The notes below the pieces were generated by a model that saw only the letters and a list, made by a program, of their open reading frames with translations, made no database searches and was not told the DNA's origin. Below are positions 5,515 through 13,058 of a DNA stretch of 13,528 bases, one piece after another (within the stretch, counting starts at the first letter, position 1; each line of letters starts with the position of its first letter). This stretch comes from Verrucomicrobiales bacterium. GTDB taxonomy: Bacteria > Verrucomicrobiota > Verrucomicrobiia > Verrucomicrobiales > DEV007. The translations under genes and the position numbers were made by a program. The stretch covers positions 1 through 13,528 of the forward strand of contig JALRFZ010000259.1 of assembly GCA_023253615.1 (NCBI GenBank), given 5' to 3'.

Positions 5515-6594
5515 ATGCGCATTCTTGTCACCGGCGGCTTCGGCTTCATCGGCTCCAATCTGGTCCGTCATCTCCTGGAAGCGGATACCTCCGGAGCAGG
5601 TCCCGGCATCTCCCGGCTCGTCAATCTCGACAAGATGACCTACGCGGCGAATCCGGAGAATCTCGCCGATCTCGCCGGAGATCCGCGTCACCGCCCCGTG
5701 CATGGCGACATCGCCGACCGCGCGCTGCTGTCGAGGCTCTTCGAGGAGGAGGACTTCGACGCGGTGATCCACCTCGCCGCCGAGTCCCACGTGGATCGTT
5801 CGATCGATGATCCGGAGGCCTTCGTGATGACCAATGTCGTCGGCACCTACCGGCTGCTCGAGGCCGCGCGCCACCATCATCGCACCCGTGCCGGTGCCGG
5901 GCGCGACTTCCGCTTCATCCATGTCTCCACCGATGAGGTCTACGGCACGCTCGGGGCTGACGATCCCGCGTTCTCCGAGAGCACCGCCTACGCTCCGAAC
6001 AGCCCCTATTCCGCCTCCAAGGCATCGAGCGATCATTTCGCGCGGGCCTGGTTCCACACCTACGGGCTGCCGGTGATCACGACAAACTGCTCGAACAATT
6101 ACGGTCCCCGTCAGTTTCCGGAAAAACTCATTCCCCTGATGATTTCGAAGATCCGCCGCGGCGAGCCCCTGCCGGTCTACGGCGACGGGATGCAGGTGCG
6201 CGACTGGCTCCATGTGGAGGATCATTGCCGGGCCCTCGCCCGGGTCCTGCGGGGCGGGCGACCGGGAGAGGTCTACAACATCGGAGGGGGCAATGAAATG
6301 ACCAATCTCGAAGTGGTGCGGATCCTCGTCGATCTGGTCAATGAAAGGCTGCCGGAGGCGGAGAGGCGTCCACCTGAAGCACGGATCCATTTTGTAAAAG
6401 ACCGACCCGGGCACGACCGCCGCTACGCGATCGACAGCCGCAAGATCGAGTCCGAACTCGGATGGAAGGCGACGGAGGATCCCGTCTCGGGCTTTCGCAA
6501 GACGGTGGATTGGTATTTCGCGAACGAAGGCTGGATCGAGCGGGTTCTTTCCGGCAGCTATCGGGGCGAACGTCTCGGCCGGGTAGAAGGGTGA
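5515..6594 (+). CDS. rfbB: dTDP-glucose 4,6-dehydratase
   Basis: A 359-residue cytoplasmic dehydratase that makes dTDP-4-keto-6-deoxyglucose, precursor of dTDP-rhamnose and related sugars. Clear marks are the N-terminal MRILVTGGFGFIGSNLVRHL (1-20), HLAAESHVDRSI (87-98), the catalytic STDEVYG with Thr139, Asp140 and Glu141, the YSASK pair Tyr165/Lys169, NCSNNYGPRQFPEKLIPLMI (191-210), and RPGHDRRYAID near the C-terminus. These separate it from UDP-glucose epimerases and Gmd. The longer open frame from 5269 is not homologous, so the start is at the nucleotide-binding strand. It is the only rhamnose-pathway gene here: rfbA, rfbC and rfbD are absent from the window. It is divergent from the GDP-fucose operon and ends 16 bp from the convergent lipoprotein gene. 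Confidence 0.96.
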   Translation: MRILVTGGFGFIGSNLVRHLLEADTSGAGPGISRLVNLDKMTYAANPENLADLAGDPRHRPVHGDIADRALLSRLFEEEDFDAVIHLAAESHVDRSIDDPEAFVMTNVVGTYRLLEAARHHHRTRAGAGRDFRFIHVSTDEVYGTLGADDPAFSESTAYAPNSPYSASKASSDHFARAWFHTYGLPVITTNCSNNYGPRQFPEKLIPLMISKIRRGEPLPVYGDGMQVRDWLHVEDHCRALARVLRGGRPGEVYNIGGGNEMTNLEVVRILVDLVNERLPEAERRPPEARIHFVKDRPGHDRRYAIDSRKIESELGWKATEDPVSGFRKTVDWYFANEGWIERVLSGSYRGERLGRVEG

Positions 6595-6610
6595 GCTCGG
6601 CGCGGGGCCG

Positions 6611-7075
6611 TCACTCGAGCACCTGGACGGCGTCGGGGGCGGAGACGGGGGCGAAGGGATCGACGCTCGTCCCCGGAGAGGGGCGCTGATAAATCATCGT
6701 CACCTGCTGCCCTTTCGCGGGCAGGCCGTCGATGAAATCCGCGGTGAGAAAGGGCCCCTTGCGCGCGGGGCTGACCTCGACGCGCGCGGTGGTCTCACCA
6801 TGGCTGCCGTGAAGGGAGAGGACGGTCCCGGGCTCGAGCTGGAGGCCGCGGCTTGAGCGGATCAGCACGAAGCGCGCCGCCTCATCGACGTGGTGGACGA
6901 CGCCGACCGGCAGGGTGACGGGAGCGCTTGCCGGCGACTCCGCCTCCGCGGCGAAGGCCGCCGCCTCGTCCGAGACGGCACCTTCTTTCTTCCCTCCGGC
7001 CGTACGACAACCCGCAAGACCGGCGAGGAGCAGGGGCACAAAAAGACCGAGGCGGATACGGGAGACGACTTGCAC
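6611..7075 (-). CDS. Small lipoprotein with a C-terminal beta-rich domain, function unknown
   Basis: A 154-residue protein with a lipoprotein signal: basic N-terminus (RIR), hydrophobic core LFVPLLLAGLAG, then the lipidated Cys23. I start it at GTG 7073-7075, because no ATG lies in frame near the signal peptide; the open frame upstream overlaps the opposite-strand cyclotransferase and is not a protein-like N-terminus. After a low-complexity Ala/Glu/Ser linker (about 30-55), residues about 57-130 form a compact beta-type domain (VGVVHHVDEAARFVLIRS, LEPGTVLSLHG, ADFIDGLPAKGQQVTMIY). This pattern is common in small envelope proteins of this group of bacteria, but I cannot name a function. It is convergent with rfbB and divergent from the cyclotransferase gene 66 bp away. 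Confidence 0.72.
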   Translation of the reverse strand: MQVVSRIRLGLFVPLLLAGLAGCRTAGGKKEGAVSDEAAAFAAEAESPASAPVTLPVGVVHHVDEAARFVLIRSSRGLQLEPGTVLSLHGSHGETTARVEVSPARKGPFLTADFIDGLPAKGQQVTMIYQRPSPGTSVDPFAPVSAPDAVQVLE

Positions 7076-7141
7076 GGGAAAAGATTGGGCGATACGGCTG
7101 GGAAATGCAAGATCGCCGGCGGCGACTTTGCCGGACCGGAA

Positions 7142-7558
7142 ATGATGAACGTGTTTGTTTACGGCACCCTGCTCGTACCGAAGATCTGGGAAACGGTGAC
7201 GAGAACCGAAGGCCTCCTCTCGCGGGAAGCCACCCTCGCAGGGCATGAGATCCGCTGCGTGCGCGACGCGGTCTACCCCGCCATCTTCGCCTCTCCGGAT
7301 TCGGGTGGATCCATCCCGGGACGGGTTTTCTTCGACGTGCCGGAGACGGCGCTGCGCCGCCTCGATGCCTACGAAGACGACTTCTACCGGCGCGAGGAGG
7401 TTCATCCGGAGATCGAGGGCATCGGCAAGGTGCCGGCGCAGGCTTATCTCGTGAGTGCCGCGGATGTCCCGCGCCTCCTCTCGCCGCAGGGATGGTCGCT
7501 CGCCTGGTTCGAAAAGAATGGCCTGGACGGTTTCTGGGAGCGGGTCTTCCAATCCTGA
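7142..7558 (+). CDS. Gamma-glutamylcyclotransferase-like (AIG2/GGCT fold) protein
   Basis: A 138-residue cytoplasmic protein of the GGCT/AIG2-like superfamily, which releases 5-oxoproline from gamma-glutamyl amines; the substrate here is unknown. The N-terminal MNVFVYGTL carries the YGTL substrate-loop motif (residues 7-10). VYPAIFAS and PGRVFFDVPETALRRLDAYE follow, with Glu78 in the position of the general acid/base, then FYRREEV and AYLV. The open frame extends upstream to 6890 but that part is antisense to the lipoprotein. ATG 7142 and ATG 7145 are adjacent; the second has slightly better spacing from a GGA at 7138-7140, so the start may be one codon later. It stands alone on the plus strand. 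Confidence 0.88.
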   Translation: MMNVFVYGTLLVPKIWETVTRTEGLLSREATLAGHEIRCVRDAVYPAIFASPDSGGSIPGRVFFDVPETALRRLDAYEDDFYRREEVHPEIEGIGKVPAQAYLVSAADVPRLLSPQGWSLAWFEKNGLDGFWERVFQS

Positions 7559-7595
7559 AGATCCGCCGGTGCGCCGCTCCGCGGGCATCCGGATC

Positions 7596-8033
7596 CTACC
7601 GGATCCCGAGAGTCCGCCAATCGCCCTCGAGCACGTAGACCGGATCGAGGCCGAGCAGCTCGCGGAGACGCTTGGCGATCTCGACGCTGCGCCCGCAATC
7701 CTTCCCGTCGCAATAGACGACGACCGGTTGGGCGAAGGCCTCCTGCAGCGCCATCTGATGCTCGAACATCAGCTCGCCCCATTCCTCCTGGTTGAGGAGG
7801 AGGGATCCGGGAATGGACTCCGTCTCATGGGCGCGCCGAGTCCGCGCATCGACCCAGACGACCGGGCCCGCCTCGAGGAGGGCGCGCGCGCCGGCCAGGT
7901 CGAGACGCCATTGCGCCTCCGCCGGATCCTCGATCTCCCGCCAAGGGGGACGCAGGGGATGGACGAAGGCGGAGACCGTGCCCGCGACGAGCGCCGCGGC
8001 GACGATCCATCCTGCCTGTTTCCAGATCTTCAT
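7596..8033 (-). CDS. Membrane-anchored rhodanese-like protein
   Basis: A 145-residue protein with an N-terminal signal anchor or signal peptide (WIVAAALVAGTVSAF, 9-23), so the domain is probably extracytoplasmic. Residues about 42-143 show the rhodanese pattern: VVWVDART (58-65), IPGSLLLN (74-81), VVVYCDGKDCGRSVEIAKRL (104-123) and VYVLEGDW. The candidate active-site Cys108 starts the loop, but the loop (C-x6-R-S with a second Cys113) is longer than the usual C-x4-R. It could act in thiol or persulfide chemistry rather than as a classic sulfurtransferase; this is inference. A GGAAGG ribosome site precedes the start by 6 bases. It is last in the ctaA cluster, 22 bp after the DUF420-DUF1573 gene. 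Confidence 0.85.
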   Translation of the reverse strand: MKIWKQAGWIVAAALVAGTVSAFVHPLRPPWREIEDPAEAQWRLDLAGARALLEAGPVVWVDARTRRAHETESIPGSLLLNQEEWGELMFEHQMALQEAFAQPVVVYCDGKDCGRSVEIAKRLRELLGLDPVYVLEGDWRTLGIR

Positions 8034-8055
8034 GGCCGGCCTTCCGTGTCCCGGC

Positions 8056-9237
8056 TCACTGGATCGAGAAGTAAGCGAGGGGACGGGCGTAGGATTCGAT
8101 CTCGCAGTCCGTCTCGAGCCGGACGATCCCGAGGAGGGTGTTTTCCGTCGTCGCGGGAGTGAGCCGGAGATGGTAAAGGCGGCCTTTCTCCACCTCCACC
8201 ACCTCGCAGGTCACTTCGGGACGCTTGCTCTCGGCCGAGAGGAGGTGGACGGGCTTGTCGCGCACCACCCGGAAGGTCACGGTCTTGGTCTCGGGAGCGC
8301 TCCCCCGCGTCCAGGTCGTCATCGATTCGATGATCTCGTAGATGGGCTCGATCTCGATCCTGGTGGTGAGGAAAACGGCGCGCGAGGCCCCTTCCGGAAT
8401 GACGGAGATCTTCCGGTCGGAGGATCCGCGGAGCTTCTCGATATCGAAGACACCGGTGATCGTGGCCTTGCCTCTCGCCGGGATCGGATTCACGTCGATG
8501 GACACCTCGAGACACTCACATCCGCTCTCGAGCGAGGCGATGCCGGCCGGGGACGAGCCCGTGTTCTCGACGGAGAAGGTCACGGTGATGATTTTTTCGC
8601 CCGGATCGGCCGACACGGTCTGGGTGTGGGGCTTGAAGACGAGATCACCCGCCTTGTGGCGTGCATCGCTCTGAGCCATCGCGAGGGCCTCGCCGACTTC
8701 GGCGGATCGGCGCGATTCCTTCTTGGCCGGGTTGGCGAGGAGCAACGAAGGCACCGCCGGAGAGCTCGCGGCCTCACCGGCTTTCTCCGCCTTGGGCGGG
8801 AACCACTGGTAGATCATGAAGTAGATCACCACACCGGTGATCGATACGAAGAGCCACGACGGAAAAGTGAAGCGGGCGAGCCGCTTGTGTTTCGCGAAGT
8901 TCCCCCGTGCCGCCGCGACGACGAGGAGGATGATGAAGGGCAGGTTCACCACCGCGAGGATGATGTGCGGGATGAGGATGGCCAGATAGACCTTCCGCGC
9001 CACCGGATACTCCTTCGGAAACTCGGTGTGACCGACCCCGTAGTGGTAGGTGAGGTAGCAGGCGAGAAAGACCGCGGAACTCGCGAGCGCCCCGATCATC
9101 GCCTTCTGGTGCGCCTCGCGGCGGCCGGCTTTGATGAGGAGGAATCCCGCGACGAGCAGCACCGTGCTCAGCCCGTTCAGAGCGGCATTGATCGGGGGAA
9201 AGATCGAATAATCGATGGCGGCGAAAAACGGGGTCAT
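8056..9237 (-). CDS. Fusion of a DUF420 membrane domain with an extracytoplasmic DUF1573-like domain
   Basis: A 393-residue protein. Residues 1-147 match DUF420, a four-span membrane domain found near heme A and cytochrome oxidase assembly genes (CtaM-like): NAALNG (17-22), IKAGRREAHQKAMIGA, CYLTYHYGVGH (60-70), RKVYLAILIPHI (81-92), then HKRLARFTFPSWLFVSITGVVIY. Histidines 43, 65, 91 and 117 are the kind conserved in the family. A low-complexity linker (about 148-195) leads to residues about 196-295, which resemble DUF1573: FSVENTGSSP, then SGCECLEV with Cys240/Cys242, then GVFDIEKLRGSSDRKI. A further beta-type segment (about 296-393) follows. DUF420 proteins are normally about 130-190 residues and stand alone. 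The start overlaps the SCO stop by 4 bp (ATGA), implying translational coupling. A role in oxidase assembly is inferred from context. Confidence 0.87.
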   Translation of the reverse strand: MTPFFAAIDYSIFPPINAALNGLSTVLLVAGFLLIKAGRREAHQKAMIGALASSAVFLACYLTYHYGVGHTEFPKEYPVARKVYLAILIPHIILAVVNLPFIILLVVAAARGNFAKHKRLARFTFPSWLFVSITGVVIYFMIYQWFPPKAEKAGEAASSPAVPSLLLANPAKKESRRSAEVGEALAMAQSDARHKAGDLVFKPHTQTVSADPGEKIITVTFSVENTGSSPAGIASLESGCECLEVSIDVNPIPARGKATITGVFDIEKLRGSSDRKISVIPEGASRAVFLTTRIEIEPIYEIIESMTTWTRGSAPETKTVTFRVVRDKPVHLLSAESKRPEVTCEVVEVEKGRLYHLRLTPATTENTLLGIVRLETDCEIESYARPLAYFSIQ

Positions 9238-9980
9238 GGGGCTGGGTCGGGGGTGGCGGGCTGCAGGTCGGAAAGCTTCAGCGAGGGATCAAGCACCATC
9301 TTCAGATCGCGGCGGAGACGCTCGACCTCGAGCCCGCCTCGCTGCACGTTGAGCACGTCGTAGTAGCCGCGGATGTTGGCCTCGCCGTCGACGATGGCGA
9401 GGCGCTGATCGTGCGCGAAAGGCCCCTGGGCCGCGATCAGGGCGGGATCGGTGATCTTCTCCGTACCGTAGAATTTGAATTCCGAGATCATGTAATCGGC
9501 GATCTCGCCGGGCTTGCCGGTGAGGAACCACCAGTCGGGGGAATCGACGCCTTTCTCCTTCACCCAGGCATCCATTTTCTCCGGCGTATCCCCCTCGGGA
9601 TTCACGCTGATGGAGACGAGACGGAAGCGGGGATCGTCGCCGAACTCGGTGTCGAGCGCCTTCATCACCGCGGCCAGGCCGAGGCAGCCGGCGGGGCAGT
9701 CGGTGTATTGGTAGCCGGCGACGTAGATTTTACCGCGGAGTTGTCCCAGCGAGACTTCCGTGCCGTCGCGGTTCACCGCGCTGAGGTCGGTCTCGAGTCG
9801 GGCGATCATGGGCGGCCGCCAGTTTTCCATCTCGTAGCCCCGTCGTGCAAGGTAGGCCCGGGTGACAAAGATCGATCCCAGGGCGATGATGAGACAGACG
9901 CCGATGATGGAGCCCCACCAGGCGATCAGTTTCGCGCGCATCTGGTCCACCTCTTCCTGCGGTTCCGCCTCTTCTTGCAT
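9234..9980 (-). CDS. SCO1/SenC-family copper chaperone for the CuA centre
   Basis: A 248-residue membrane-anchored thioredoxin-fold protein. One N-terminal span (about 20-40) is followed by an extracytoplasmic domain with the copper-binding motif CPAGC (Cys95 and Cys99, CxxxC) and the third ligand His190 in FAHDQRLAIVD. RLVSISVNPEGDTPEKMDAW is also typical. SCO proteins deliver copper to the CuA site of cytochrome oxidase subunit II. An alternative start at Met14 (ATG 9939-9941) has a better ribosome site (AGAGG, 8 bases upstream) and still keeps the membrane anchor, giving 235 residues. It lies 18 bp after ctaB and overlaps the DUF420-DUF1573 gene by 4 bp, so it is inside a tight operon. Confidence 0.94.
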   Translation of the reverse strand: MQEEAEPQEEVDQMRAKLIAWWGSIIGVCLIIALGSIFVTRAYLARRGYEMENWRPPMIARLETDLSAVNRDGTEVSLGQLRGKIYVAGYQYTDCPAGCLGLAAVMKALDTEFGDDPRFRLVSISVNPEGDTPEKMDAWVKEKGVDSPDWWFLTGKPGEIADYMISEFKFYGTEKITDPALIAAQGPFAHDQRLAIVDGEANIRGYYDVLNVQRGGLEVERLRRDLKMVLDPSLKLSDLQPATPDPAP

Positions 9981-9998
9981 GGTCTTGACTCGTTCAGG

Positions 9999-10937
9999 TT
10001 ACGCTCCGGGCACCTCCGCGGCCAACCAGGCGAAATAGCCGGCCAGCATCATGAGCGGCAGGTAGAGGAGCGTGTAAAAAAAGAGCCGCCTCGCATCGGC
10101 GCGCTCGCCGCTCTTGAGAAAGCGGATCGAGAGCATGGCCATGATCCCTCCGAGGACGCCCCCGGCCACCGCCCCCCAAGGCGCCATCCCGGTCGAGACA
10201 AAGGGAAAGAGCACCACGAGCAGCGTGAGGCAGAGGGAGAAGACGAGCGCGATCCTCGCGGTCTTGGTTCCGGATTCATCGTCGTTCGACCACATCCGGA
10301 AGCCGCCGCGGATGTATTCCTCGCGGTACATCCAGTTGATCGCGGCGAAATGCGGGAGCTGCCAGAAAAAGAGAAGTCCGAAAAGGAAAAAACTCCCCGG
10401 ATCCAGCAGCGGACGCCCGCCCGCGGACCAACCGATCAGCGGAGGCAGGGCGCCCGAGACCGCGCCGACGAGCGTGTTGGCGGTCGAAACCCGCTTCATC
10501 GGCGTGTAGATGAACAAATAGGTGAGGAGGGTGGCTCCCGCCATGAGCGAAGCCTGGGCATTCACCTTCACGCCGAGATGGACGAGACCGAAGCCGGCGA
10601 GGAGCCAGCCGAGGATGAAGGCGGCGGGTTTCGGGAGCCGCTTCGCCGGAAGGGGACGGTCGGAAGTGCGGTGCATGCGTGCGTCCGCCTCGACCTCCAT
10701 GAGCTGGTTGAAAACCGCCGCACCCGATGCCGCGAGCACCGTGCCGAAAAACATGTGCCAGAGGACCGACCACGAAAAGCCCCCTCCCCCTTTGGTGGCG
10801 ATCAGATATCCGAAACAGGCCGTGAGGACGACGAGCACGCTGAGGCGGGCCTTCGTCAGGGCCATGAGATCGCCCCGGAACTGCCGCAGCAATCCGCTCG
10901 TCTCGCCCGTGGAGGCGCTGGATGGGGTATCCGCCAT
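9999..10937 (-). CDS. ctaB: Protoheme IX farnesyltransferase (heme O synthase)
   Basis: A polytopic UbiA-family prenyltransferase of 312 residues from ATG 10935-10937. It transfers farnesyl to heme b, giving heme O, the substrate of CtaA. The first polyprenyl-binding motif is NQLMEVEADARM (77-88), an N-x3-E-x3-D form with Glu in place of the more common first Asp. TSDRPLPAKR follows. Further marks are YTPMKRVSTANTLVGAVSGALP (144-165), GLLFFWQLPHFAAINWMYRE (187-206) and GGFRMWSNDD. About eight or nine hydrophobic spans are visible. An in-frame TTG at 10953-10955 would add six residues and has an AAAGG 4 bases upstream, so it is a possible true start. It lies downstream of ctaA in one operon. 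Confidence 0.95.
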   Translation of the reverse strand: MADTPSSASTGETSGLLRQFRGDLMALTKARLSVLVVLTACFGYLIATKGGGGFSWSVLWHMFFGTVLAASGAAVFNQLMEVEADARMHRTSDRPLPAKRLPKPAAFILGWLLAGFGLVHLGVKVNAQASLMAGATLLTYLFIYTPMKRVSTANTLVGAVSGALPPLIGWSAGGRPLLDPGSFFLFGLLFFWQLPHFAAINWMYREEYIRGGFRMWSNDDESGTKTARIALVFSLCLTLLVVLFPFVSTGMAPWGAVAGGVLGGIMAMLSIRFLKSGERADARRLFFYTLLYLPLMMLAGYFAWLAAEVPGA

Positions 10938-10982
10938 GGTCGCAGGGGTTTTCAAGGCACCTTTCGCGCGATGGGGCGCAGC

Positions 10983-12143
10983 TTAAACGCTCCCGGCCGG
11001 TTTGGCGAGGGGCTCGTCGCCGGTTTTCCCCCGGATCGCACGAACCGCGAAAACGAAGGCAAGGGCGAGGATGAGGAGCCCGTTGAGGACGTGGACGTTC
11101 GTCACCCAGAAACTCTTGTGCGTACCGATCACGGTCAGGCCGAGGGCGATCTGCACGCCGATCAAGCCGAGGATGGCGGCGACGTGGCGCCGCGGGGTGG
11201 AAAGGCGCGGCAACAGGGGATTCGGTTTTCCCCCACCGAGTCGCAGAAGCATGCCCACGACGAAGAAGAGCAGGGCGAAAGCGGTGAATTTGTGGAGAAA
11301 GAGCATCGCGATCATCGGATCGTCGAATTCCGGGATCCACTGCCCCTGGGTGAGGATGAGATCGTCATCGGGCAGGGCATGGCGATGGAAGTGCCGCATC
11401 GAGGCCCCGAAGATCAACTGCATCAGGACGATCGCGACGAGCCCCCCGCCCGCGAGCCGGGAGCGCCGGAGGAGCGGCGCGCCACCGGAGAAGCCACCGG
11501 ATTCCCAGCGGTCTCCCGACACCATCACGATGAGGATGAGGACACAGAAGAAACACTGGGCGAAACAGCCGTGGACGACGGCGAAGGCATTCGAGATCTC
11601 CGTGACCCGCAGCCCTCCGAGGATGGCCTGGGTCGTCACCATGAGGAGGGCGAGGGCGGTGAGTTTCTGCACGAGGTCCCAGGACCGCGAACGCCAGCTC
11701 CACACGAGCCAACCAAGCGGCAGCAAGGACAGCGCCAGCGCGGTGAGAAGGAGCCGGCGTTTCAGCCCGGCGTCGAATCGCTCGCTGCCCGCCGCGATGT
11801 AGACGCCGAGAACCACCGCGAGGAGCAGGACCATCCCGGCCACTTCGAGGGCGCGCCGCCACGACCGCACGTAGGCCCAGATGAAAAGGCCGAGCACGAG
11901 CATCCCCACGAGCTTCGCGAGGAGGCGGTGGCTGTGTTCGAGGAAGGGGATCATGTGATCGAGCCACCCCGGCGGATTGACCGAGCCGAGGCTCAGGGGC
12001 CAATCGGCGAAGACCATGCCAGCCTGTTTGGTCGTGGTCGCGGCCCCCCACCAGACAAGGAGGATCGCGACAAAGACGACGAAACGGGCATACCACTGGA
12101 AGGGGCGGCCGCGGGACAAGGATAGGGAGGAACTCATGCTCAT
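10983..12143 (-). CDS. ctaA: Heme A synthase (CtaA/COX15 type)
   Basis: A 386-residue membrane protein with about eight spans. It oxidises the C8 methyl of heme O to formyl, giving heme A for aa3/caa3 oxidase. Key residues are in two repeated half-domains: EHSHRLLAK (69-77, with His70 and His72), VVHGCFAQCFF (189-199, His191 and the Cys193/Cys197 pair), FLHKFTA (282-288, His284) and NVHVLNG (349-355, His351). The TTKQAGMVFADWPLS block (38-51) is also typical. The longest frame starts at 12194 but overlaps the terminator stem, so I start at MSMSSS; the second Met (12137) is equally possible. No Shine-Dalgarno is visible. It is the first gene after the terminator and so needs its own promoter or readthrough from coxB. 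Confidence 0.93.
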   Translation of the reverse strand: MSMSSSLSLSRGRPFQWYARFVVFVAILLVWWGAATTTKQAGMVFADWPLSLGSVNPPGWLDHMIPFLEHSHRLLAKLVGMLVLGLFIWAYVRSWRRALEVAGMVLLLAVVLGVYIAAGSERFDAGLKRRLLLTALALSLLPLGWLVWSWRSRSWDLVQKLTALALLMVTTQAILGGLRVTEISNAFAVVHGCFAQCFFCVLILIVMVSGDRWESGGFSGGAPLLRRSRLAGGGLVAIVLMQLIFGASMRHFHRHALPDDDLILTQGQWIPEFDDPMIAMLFLHKFTAFALLFFVVGMLLRLGGGKPNPLLPRLSTPRRHVAAILGLIGVQIALGLTVIGTHKSFWVTNVHVLNGLLILALAFVFAVRAIRGKTGDEPLAKPAGSV

Positions 12144-12192
12144 TGGAGGATACGCCGGCGATCTTCCCGGGGGCGCTTCGCGGCGGACGAAC

Positions 12193-12224
12193 AAAAAGGG
12201 CGGAACTCTCTCGAGTGTCCGCCC
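12193..12224 (-). terminator. Strong intrinsic terminator between coxB and ctaA
   Basis: On the minus strand GGGCGGA-C-ACTC-GAGA-GAGT-TCCGCCC folds into an 11-bp GC-rich stem with one bulged C and a GAGA loop, followed at once by TTTTT (12193-12197). It lies 27 bp past the coxB stop. This is a textbook rho-independent terminator and should separate, at least partly, the coxB transcript from ctaA-ctaB-SCO. Confidence 0.88.
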
Positions 12225-12251
12225 CGGATTCCCGCACCTGTCGGAGGAGGA

Positions 12252-13016
12252 TTACTGCTTCGGAAGGAGCGGCGTATTGCCCGCATACCAGGTGTCGAAC
12301 TCCTCGCTGCTGACGGCTTTGACGTAGGCAACCATCTGGGCGTGGCCGGCCCCGCAGAGCTGGGCGCAGACGATGTTCCACTCTCCCGCCTTGTCCGGCA
12401 CGAACCACATCGGAATCTCGGATCCGGGGATGGCATCCTGCTGGCTGAACATCGGGATGATGGCAAGGCCGTGGATGACATCCTTCGAAGTCACCTGGAT
12501 GACGACGGGGCGGCCGACCGGCACGACCAGCTCGTTCACCGAAACAAAATCGTCGGCGGCGTTCGGGTCCTCCGCGACGAGGCCCACCGGGTTGGCGCTG
12601 GAATAACGCTCGTGCGAGGTCATCCCCACCATCTTGTCGGCACCCGCATACTGGAATGTCCAGCGATACTGCTCGCCCACGGCACGAAGATTGACGACAT
12701 CGTCGCCGGTGGGGCGGATCTTCGCATCGGAACGGGCCGCCCAGAGAGGGAAGGCGAATCCGAGCAGCAGCACCACCTCCACGATGACGACTCCCACCTC
12801 GATGTGGGTCGAGAAGTGCGAGGTCACGCCCTTGTAGTTCGCGCGCGGATTCTTCTTGCGGCGGAACTTGTAGAGGATCACGCAGAGGAAGATCGTCCAG
12901 CCCACGAACAGCACGGCCATGAACCAGTGGATCAAACCGAGCATGTGGTTGCCCACGTGCCCGTGCTTCGACGCCACTTCGTGCATGCCGATGATTTCAT
13001 TAATCCACTCGATCAT
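12252..13016 (-). CDS. coxB: Cytochrome c oxidase subunit II
   Basis: A 254-residue subunit that takes electrons from cytochrome c through the binuclear CuA centre. Two membrane spans (about 27-50 and 71-93) precede the extracytoplasmic cupredoxin domain. EQYRWTFQYAG (115-125) is the aromatic electron-entry segment. The CuA ligands are His182 in DVIHGLAI and the C-x3-C-x3-H-x2-M set Cys217, Cys221, His225 and Met228 in CAQLCGAGHAQM. The Glu usually found between the two cysteines is Gln219 here. No fused cytochrome c domain follows, so this is not a classic caa3 subunit. No cleavable signal peptide is clear. It follows the CxxC membrane protein by 42 bp, and coxA does not follow it: a terminator does. 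Confidence 0.96.
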   Translation of the reverse strand: MIEWINEIIGMHEVASKHGHVGNHMLGLIHWFMAVLFVGWTIFLCVILYKFRRKKNPRANYKGVTSHFSTHIEVGVVIVEVVLLLGFAFPLWAARSDAKIRPTGDDVVNLRAVGEQYRWTFQYAGADKMVGMTSHERYSSANPVGLVAEDPNAADDFVSVNELVVPVGRPVVIQVTSKDVIHGLAIIPMFSQQDAIPGSEIPMWFVPDKAGEWNIVCAQLCGAGHAQMVAYVKAVSSEEFDTWYAGNTPLLPKQ

Positions 13017-13058
13017 AATAGGAGGTATGGGTTTGCGGCGGATCGGGAGGGAAGTCCG

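Noticed and set aside
7589..7610. Close direct repeat of CCGGATCC after the cyclotransferase gene
   Set aside because: It is two short copies in GC-rich intergenic DNA with no further structure; probably chance.
9411..12125. Very long plus-strand open frame (904 codons) antisense to SCO, ctaB and ctaA
   Set aside because: It is rich in Arg, Glu, Asp, Gly and His with no domain, as expected for the shadow of high-GC genes. The minus strand carries three clear families over the same bases.
13020..13029. AGGAGGT followed at once by ATG on the plus strand, resembling a strong translation start
   Set aside because: The spacing to ATG is too short, and the frame runs antisense to the CxxC membrane gene with no protein-like character.
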